Source of the DNA: Clavelina lepadiformis
Lineage: Eukaryota > Chordata > Ascidiacea > Aplousobranchia > Clavelinidae
Assembly (NCBI RefSeq): GCF_947623445.1
Contig: NC_135241.1
Coordinates: 16,742,501 to 16,806,500 of the forward strand
Length of the DNA stretch: 64,000 nt
Direction: 5' to 3'
Shown piece after piece: positions 59,701-64,000 of this stretch (the stretch's first letter is position 1; each line of letters begins with the position of its first letter). A program made the translations under genes and the position numbers. The notes beneath the pieces are model-generated. The model searched no databases. It saw nothing but the letters and a program-made list of their open reading frames with translations, and had not been told where the DNA came from.

Positions 59701-62700
59701 GAAAAAACTTTAAAATGTCCTATAAGTAAGGTAGGCTACCGTCGTCGGAGGTACGTTTGACTTAGTTTCGAATAATAAGTGGTTGCCAATGTGATTTGCA
59801 GTCAATCAACGCTCATAGGCTCAATTGAGTTTCTTTTCTAGTAACACTGTATGAACGCCGACATTATCAACAAAATGAAGGAAAAAGTAGTCTAAATAAA
59901 CACTAAAGAAATAATGTGCTATTCAAACATTTACAAAAATACAATTTCGGCCGTTAACCGCTGGAGGAAATTCTTCAAAATTATGAAAACTTACTGCAAT
60001 TGCTTTCATCCAGTCCGCTTCCACAGTCCAGTTCACCATCGCAGACGTAGTCAAGAGGAATACAGAAATCGAATTCTCCTCCAGCAAAATCGTTTCCACT
60101 TCCTTTTCCTTCGCACGAAAACTCTTCTTCCTTGCAAGTGAGGTTGCTTGGATCGGGAATTGAATCCACAAGTCCGTCAGTTTCTTAAAAAGCGGGTTTA
60201 TCAACCGAGAAAGACGAACCGAGACCGAGAAACAAGAACTATATTAAATGCTCTTGGACGCTTTAATGTCAGGCGATGGCTTACCTTCCGGTCTGGAGCA
60301 AAACCTCGGATCTTCATCTGATCCATCTCTACAGTCGAACTCCCCATCACAAGTCCAGGATAAGGGCACACATTCGCCCTCACCATCGGTGCAATTGTAA
60401 TGCGTGGAAGTGCACGGTTCTCTGTCTGCAATAGAATAAATGCTTTTACATTAATCATATAAACCCATTGGAAATTATTTAGCTCAAAGAATTAACACAA
60501 AACACAAGACTTCATTAAAAGTTTCAAAGCATGTAGGCCAACCCTATATAACTGAGTGTAAGTTTGGCTATCAATTGCAGAGTTCATCGCTACCATTTTG
60601 TATAGAAAATGTCAATCATCAAACAAGTATCTCGGCAAACAAACACACTCCTTAGAATGGTACTCAAACGACGCCACTCAAACAACTAGTGACTTGCGAA
60701 TGGTATCGATAAGACTTCAAAGCCAGTCAAGCAGTTAAGCAGTGCTTAATCCTTTCGCTTCAATAGAGAATGTGCGAGAAATCAACAAATGTCGATTTCT
60801 AACTGAGATAGCATTACCACAGCAAAGGTTAAACAATCTGCAGCAATCGTCGTAGTTTGAAAGGTGTTCCAGAGTAAGCCGTGCATGTCATCATCTGTCC
60901 GTCAATTTAGTGCATGCTGACCAAACAAACTTCTACACTGCCATTTACAACTTAAAACTGCAAGTACCGTTTTAAATCACACGTAGAAAGACATGACGTT
61001 TTAATCGTATAACCTATACTTGCTGCTTACGTACGTAGTGTCTCAATGAAGATCGTAAACTTATGCTGTCTGATCCGGATGTTTAAAGAATTGATATGAT
61101 CGTAAGTCTTTGATAGTGATAAAAGGTAAGGTCACGCAAACACGCAGAAAGAAATGATGGTGCAATAAAATCAATCATCGTATCAAGTGGAAATAATTAT
61201 CCAAAAATAACGATATCGTTAGCTATATATGCAGATTTCTTTACAAGAGTTGTTGGAAGACCAAACAAACACTAAAAAGCCAAGTCTGTCGGTTAACGAT
61301 GATATAGGCGCAAATCAACACGGTGATCATGGTGACGGACACATCTCGTGTTAGACATGTATTAGGGCAAAGCACTGCTCTGGTAACACGAGGAACAAAC
61401 AAACTGATTGAAATCTTAATGGAAAAAACGTGCAAATCGTCGTTTTTACAAACGCCACCAGCGATGGCTGTCCATCTACATACAGTCTGACGCTTCCAGA
61501 CGTGTCAAATCTCGCAGGTGTAGCTGTACTTACACCTGCTTCATCTCAGTCTGCGGCACATTATTTCTGTTTAAAGTCTTTTTACACTTTGGAAAGATTC
61601 CCTGTCGGTGGTTGCTTTAGGCAGCTGTTGAAATCTCTGCAGCAAAGCAACGACTCGGGCTCAAAGAGGTAAGCTTCTTAAGGAATAAAATGTGTGCACC
61701 AAAACGCAAGAATGTGAGTTCTTTCATTAAATCACAACTTATGACATCCATGATTAACCAGAAGAGATTAACGAAATCTGTCGATTCATGCTGGAGACGC
61801 TTATGTGGTAATTACGAAACTTTTATGTAAAGAATTTTTCTGAACATGATTACTACCCGATCGTAATACCAAAGCCTAACATTACCGCCAAACAAGCTTG
61901 TTTCAAACGACCACAATTACCGAGTTAATGTCATAAATTTTGCAGCTAAATGTCAGTAAAGAATATACTTGCAGTTAATCAGCAACATAAGGTATTTGCA
62001 ATATATCGTAGGAATTTCAGAAGACTACGTTACGAAAATAACCTAACGTGACTATTTTTTCACAAATAAAAGCAAACCGATAAAGATGGGGAATTTTTAA
62101 CAAGACTTACGACATTCCTTCTCATCGCTTCCGTCTGAACAATCCTCCTCCCCGTCGCACCACCATCTCTTCAGAATGCACTCACCGGAATCACATCTCT
62201 TATCCACTGTCTCGTCGCATTCCACCGTAGCTGGAAAATGCAACGCTGTATCAGTAGGGAAACAATTTCAAGTGTAAAGTAAACATTTCGCTTACAAAAA
62301 AAACAAAACAAAAACACGAACCAAACAATTTACATCAAAAGCCAAGATCATCATTAAGCCTTTGCATTTATTAGCTCCGAAGAAAGTTGTTGTTAAAAGG
62401 TGAAATGTCATGGTGAAATATAATGCGGTTCACCGCTACTCGAAAATACAGTTACTCGGGTATATAGGGAGACGAATAAGGATGCAGTCTGCATTAGATG
62501 CTGGCATGTATGTATTGTAAACAGCATCAGATTCCCCATATCGGGAATATCCATGCAGCCATGACTAATACTTCAAAGACCCACTTATAGATGCCACGCG
62601 AAAAGATAAGTTTGTTGCATCCTTCAATCCTTCGCAGCTGCACATTCATTAATATCTCGTACAGCCGTGAGATAACGTCAGAAAAGATTAGTTGTACAAT

Positions 62701-63293
62701 AATTAGCCATGAAAATGCAACTAGCCCATAAAAGATGAGTGAAAATGATTTCTAGGAAACCTTTGATTTCTCTGCTGTAATTTTCTTGTCTAGTTTTTGT
62801 AGAACCACTATAGCGAATATACATGGCTCGAGTATTCATCAACCAGCGTGATATCTTTACCGGTTCTCTTTTGTTATTCACTCAGTTTTAATTCAAAACG
62901 TGAATTTGGTTATCCGCTATATGGTTTTCATTCAGTGGTTTTTCGATTTATTGATTCGTAGACAAAGTTGGTTTAGATTAGAATAACGGATAACTGAATA
63001 AGTACCCGAGAAACCAGCAAACAGCCTCATGTTGGTTGTTCATTATCACAAATTTGAAAATGTTTCGCACCATTAAGGAAATGATTTTATCGGAACATTA
63101 ACAACCGTTATCTTACCTAACACAGATTATAATTATTACACCAAATACCTAAACGGGCTACATTTGAGGGACTTACGACAGGATTCTTCGTCGCTGTCGT
63201 CGGTGCAATCGTTTTCACCATCGCACTGCCACTCACTTTTAATGCACTTGCCGTTTTCGCAGCGATAAAAATTTGGCGGACACGACGGCATAA
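41795..63293 (-). CDS. LRP4: LRP4-type low-density lipoprotein receptor-related protein (32 coding exons in view, 5' end outside window)
   Basis: The visible exons sum to 1976 residues plus stop in exact frame, close to vertebrate LRP4 (about 1905). From the N-terminal side there are eight LDLa modules (exons 63177-63293, 62111-62230, 60285-60425, 59995-60183, 59047-59160, 58577-58696, 57248-57373, 56759-56875), each with six Cys and CDG-x-DC-x-DGSDE. An EGF (56454-56603) and a calcium-binding EGF DIDEC (55076-55312) follow. Four YWTD propellers with EGF spacers occupy 51935-43186 (for example [25 protein letters not shown]). The last EGF is in exon 42746-43046, the membrane span [20 protein letters not shown] is in 42568-42658, and the tail is in 41795-42473. 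LRP4 is the agrin co-receptor of MuSK and a Wnt/sclerostin modulator. The tail has FRNFTY, an FxNxxY endocytic signal, and many Ser/Thr/acidic residues. The signal-peptide exon was not found. Order and number of modules favour LRP4 over LRP1, LRP2, LRP5/6 and LDLR. Confidence 0.9.
47046..47117 (-). other. 72-bp intron inside the second propeller of the LRP4-type gene
   Basis: The donor after ADKSG (GTAAAATG) and the acceptor TTTATTAG before GTGAAAATCG define a 72-base intron. It is itself open in the upstream frame, which makes the reading-through ORF misleading. Removing it restores the [20 protein letters not shown] strand of the propeller. It is the shortest intron seen in this gene. Confidence 0.75.
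49556..51815 (-). other. Long intron of the LRP4-type gene (2.26 kb)
   Basis: Lies between the exon ending LESPG and the exon starting [17 protein letters not shown]. No exon of either strand was recognised in it. It contains T-runs near 49665 and 49866 and no clear transposon ends. Confidence 0.6.
51936..55075 (-). other. Longest intron of the LRP4-type gene (3.1 kb)
   Basis: Separates the calcium-binding EGF/first propeller strand from the first full YWTD blade ([12 protein letters not shown]). It is AT-rich with no recognisable gene or terminal repeats. Its length relative to neighbouring introns makes it a candidate place for regulatory sequence, but I see no specific motif cluster. Confidence 0.55.
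60426..62110 (-). other. Intron between LDLa modules 2 and 3, with an unexplained less AT-rich ORF on the opposite strand
   Basis: A plus-strand ORF at 61430-61672 is less AT-rich than its surroundings and ends at a donor-like AAAGAG followed by GTAAGC. No acceptor or partner exon was found. See the findings entry. The rest of the intron shows nothing recognisable. Confidence 0.4.
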
Positions 63294-64000
63294 CTGCAAA
63301 AGTTAAAATAAGGTTTGAAATTTTGTAGCAATAGAGGTTACATATGGTCTATGCCTATTACCTATATACTATATAGTATCACGTCTAAATGGATATTTCT
63401 AAACACTTAGCAACCACAATAGGATATGAGCAAGCTTACAACACATTTCAATAAACTAGGAAAATGCAAGATAACGTTTAGCTAAATCGACTTTACAGAA
63501 TAAGTTTGTGTAAAATTCACTTTGTGTGTATCTGCCAATTGAGAATAGTGCAACTGTTAAACCGGGTTTACAATTTCTCAATTTTGCACGTGTGGCACTT
63601 CACAGAATAGAAGCGCAGAAGAAATGACGCGGTATAGCCGCGGCCGCTGTAATGAGGGTGCTTGACACAGGGTATTTGATTTAAAAGGTCTATACCGTGT
63701 AATACGAGAGACCTTAACCACAGCAAAGGCTAATACCTGATGGGTGCCATAAAAGCGGGGTCTATGACGGCGGTCTATTGACAGACCCAAGTCGCTTTGT
63801 AAAAAGACCGTGGGAATAAACCAAATAAAACAACTAAAATGTTTCCTGATCCCAGTTTACACAGTCCGCCAATGCTCATAGAATTTCAATTGTGGTCACG
63901 TTTTGTCATATCGAATGAAGATCCTCCATAACCTTCGGGGGCAAACTACTTTTCTTGAAGCAGTCAGATTAAAATTACGGTTACACTTAACCCAAGGTAT
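63294..64000. other. Right-hand end of the window, probably first intron of the LRP4-type gene
   Basis: The LDLa-1 exon starts at 63293 in phase 2, so at least one further upstream exon with the signal peptide is required. No hydrophobic leader with a donor of matching phase was seen in the remaining 700 bases. The gene therefore continues past the window. Confidence 0.6.

Noticed and set aside
1..64000. CRISPR arrays, operons, bacterial promoters, tRNA or rRNA genes
   Set aside because: The window is eukaryotic with spliced genes. No regularly spaced repeats, tRNA B-box arms with cloverleaf partners or rRNA segments were seen.

Overview
This window is eukaryotic. It holds spliced genes with mostly short, AT-rich GT-AG introns, and a roughly 22.7-kb block of nested DNA transposons. 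The animal is probably an invertebrate chordate, with a tunicate as my best guess. The troponin T has no poly-Glu C-terminal tail of the protostome kind, introns are compact, and a full-length LRP4-type receptor is present. No taxon-specific marker was found, so the species is not assigned.

Layout. At 1318-4773 (+) lie 13 exons of the 3' part of an HFM1/MER3-like meiotic helicase gene: the end of the Sec63 region, a C4 zinc knuckle and a long tail. Troponin T (nine exons, 310 aa, 8432-5514, -) is tail-to-tail with it. At 9.8-12.5 kb is intergenic DNA with two hAT-type MITEs that have clear 8-bp target duplications. A five-exon heparan sulfate 3-O-sulfotransferase-like gene (383 aa) lies at 14645-12568 (-). 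A decayed piggyBac element follows at 15.07-16.81 kb.

From 18.0 to 40.7 kb the window is dominated by mobile DNA. (i) A CACTG-ended element carries an intact 346-codon ORF of a widespread but unnamed invertebrate transposase-like family. (ii) A 6.18-kb P-element/THAP-type transposon has near-identical 375-bp terminal inverted repeats, a spliced transposase with one single-base frameshift, and a second, antisense three-exon gene whose product has a C2H2-like finger. (iii) A LINE remnant is split by a BED-type hAT element. (iv) A putative host gene fragment has phase-coherent exons carrying YxxM and YxN motifs, with a pogo/Tigger-like MITE in one intron. (v) A second BED-hAT is split by a 4-kb element encoding an XPG/FEN-like nuclease with a Cys-rich tail (Academ-like). 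(vi) A third hAT remnant closes the block.

From 41795 to 63293 (-) a single gene of 32 coding exons in view encodes an LRP4-type receptor: eight LDLa modules, two EGF modules, four YWTD propellers with EGF spacers, one membrane span and a cytoplasmic tail with an FxNxxY signal. The exon lengths sum to an exact open frame of about 1976 residues. Only the signal-peptide exon appears to lie beyond the window. The host genes (meiosis, muscle, heparan sulfate modification, synaptic/Wnt receptor) are functionally unrelated neighbours. Exon models were assembled by eye from splice signals, phase and family resemblance.
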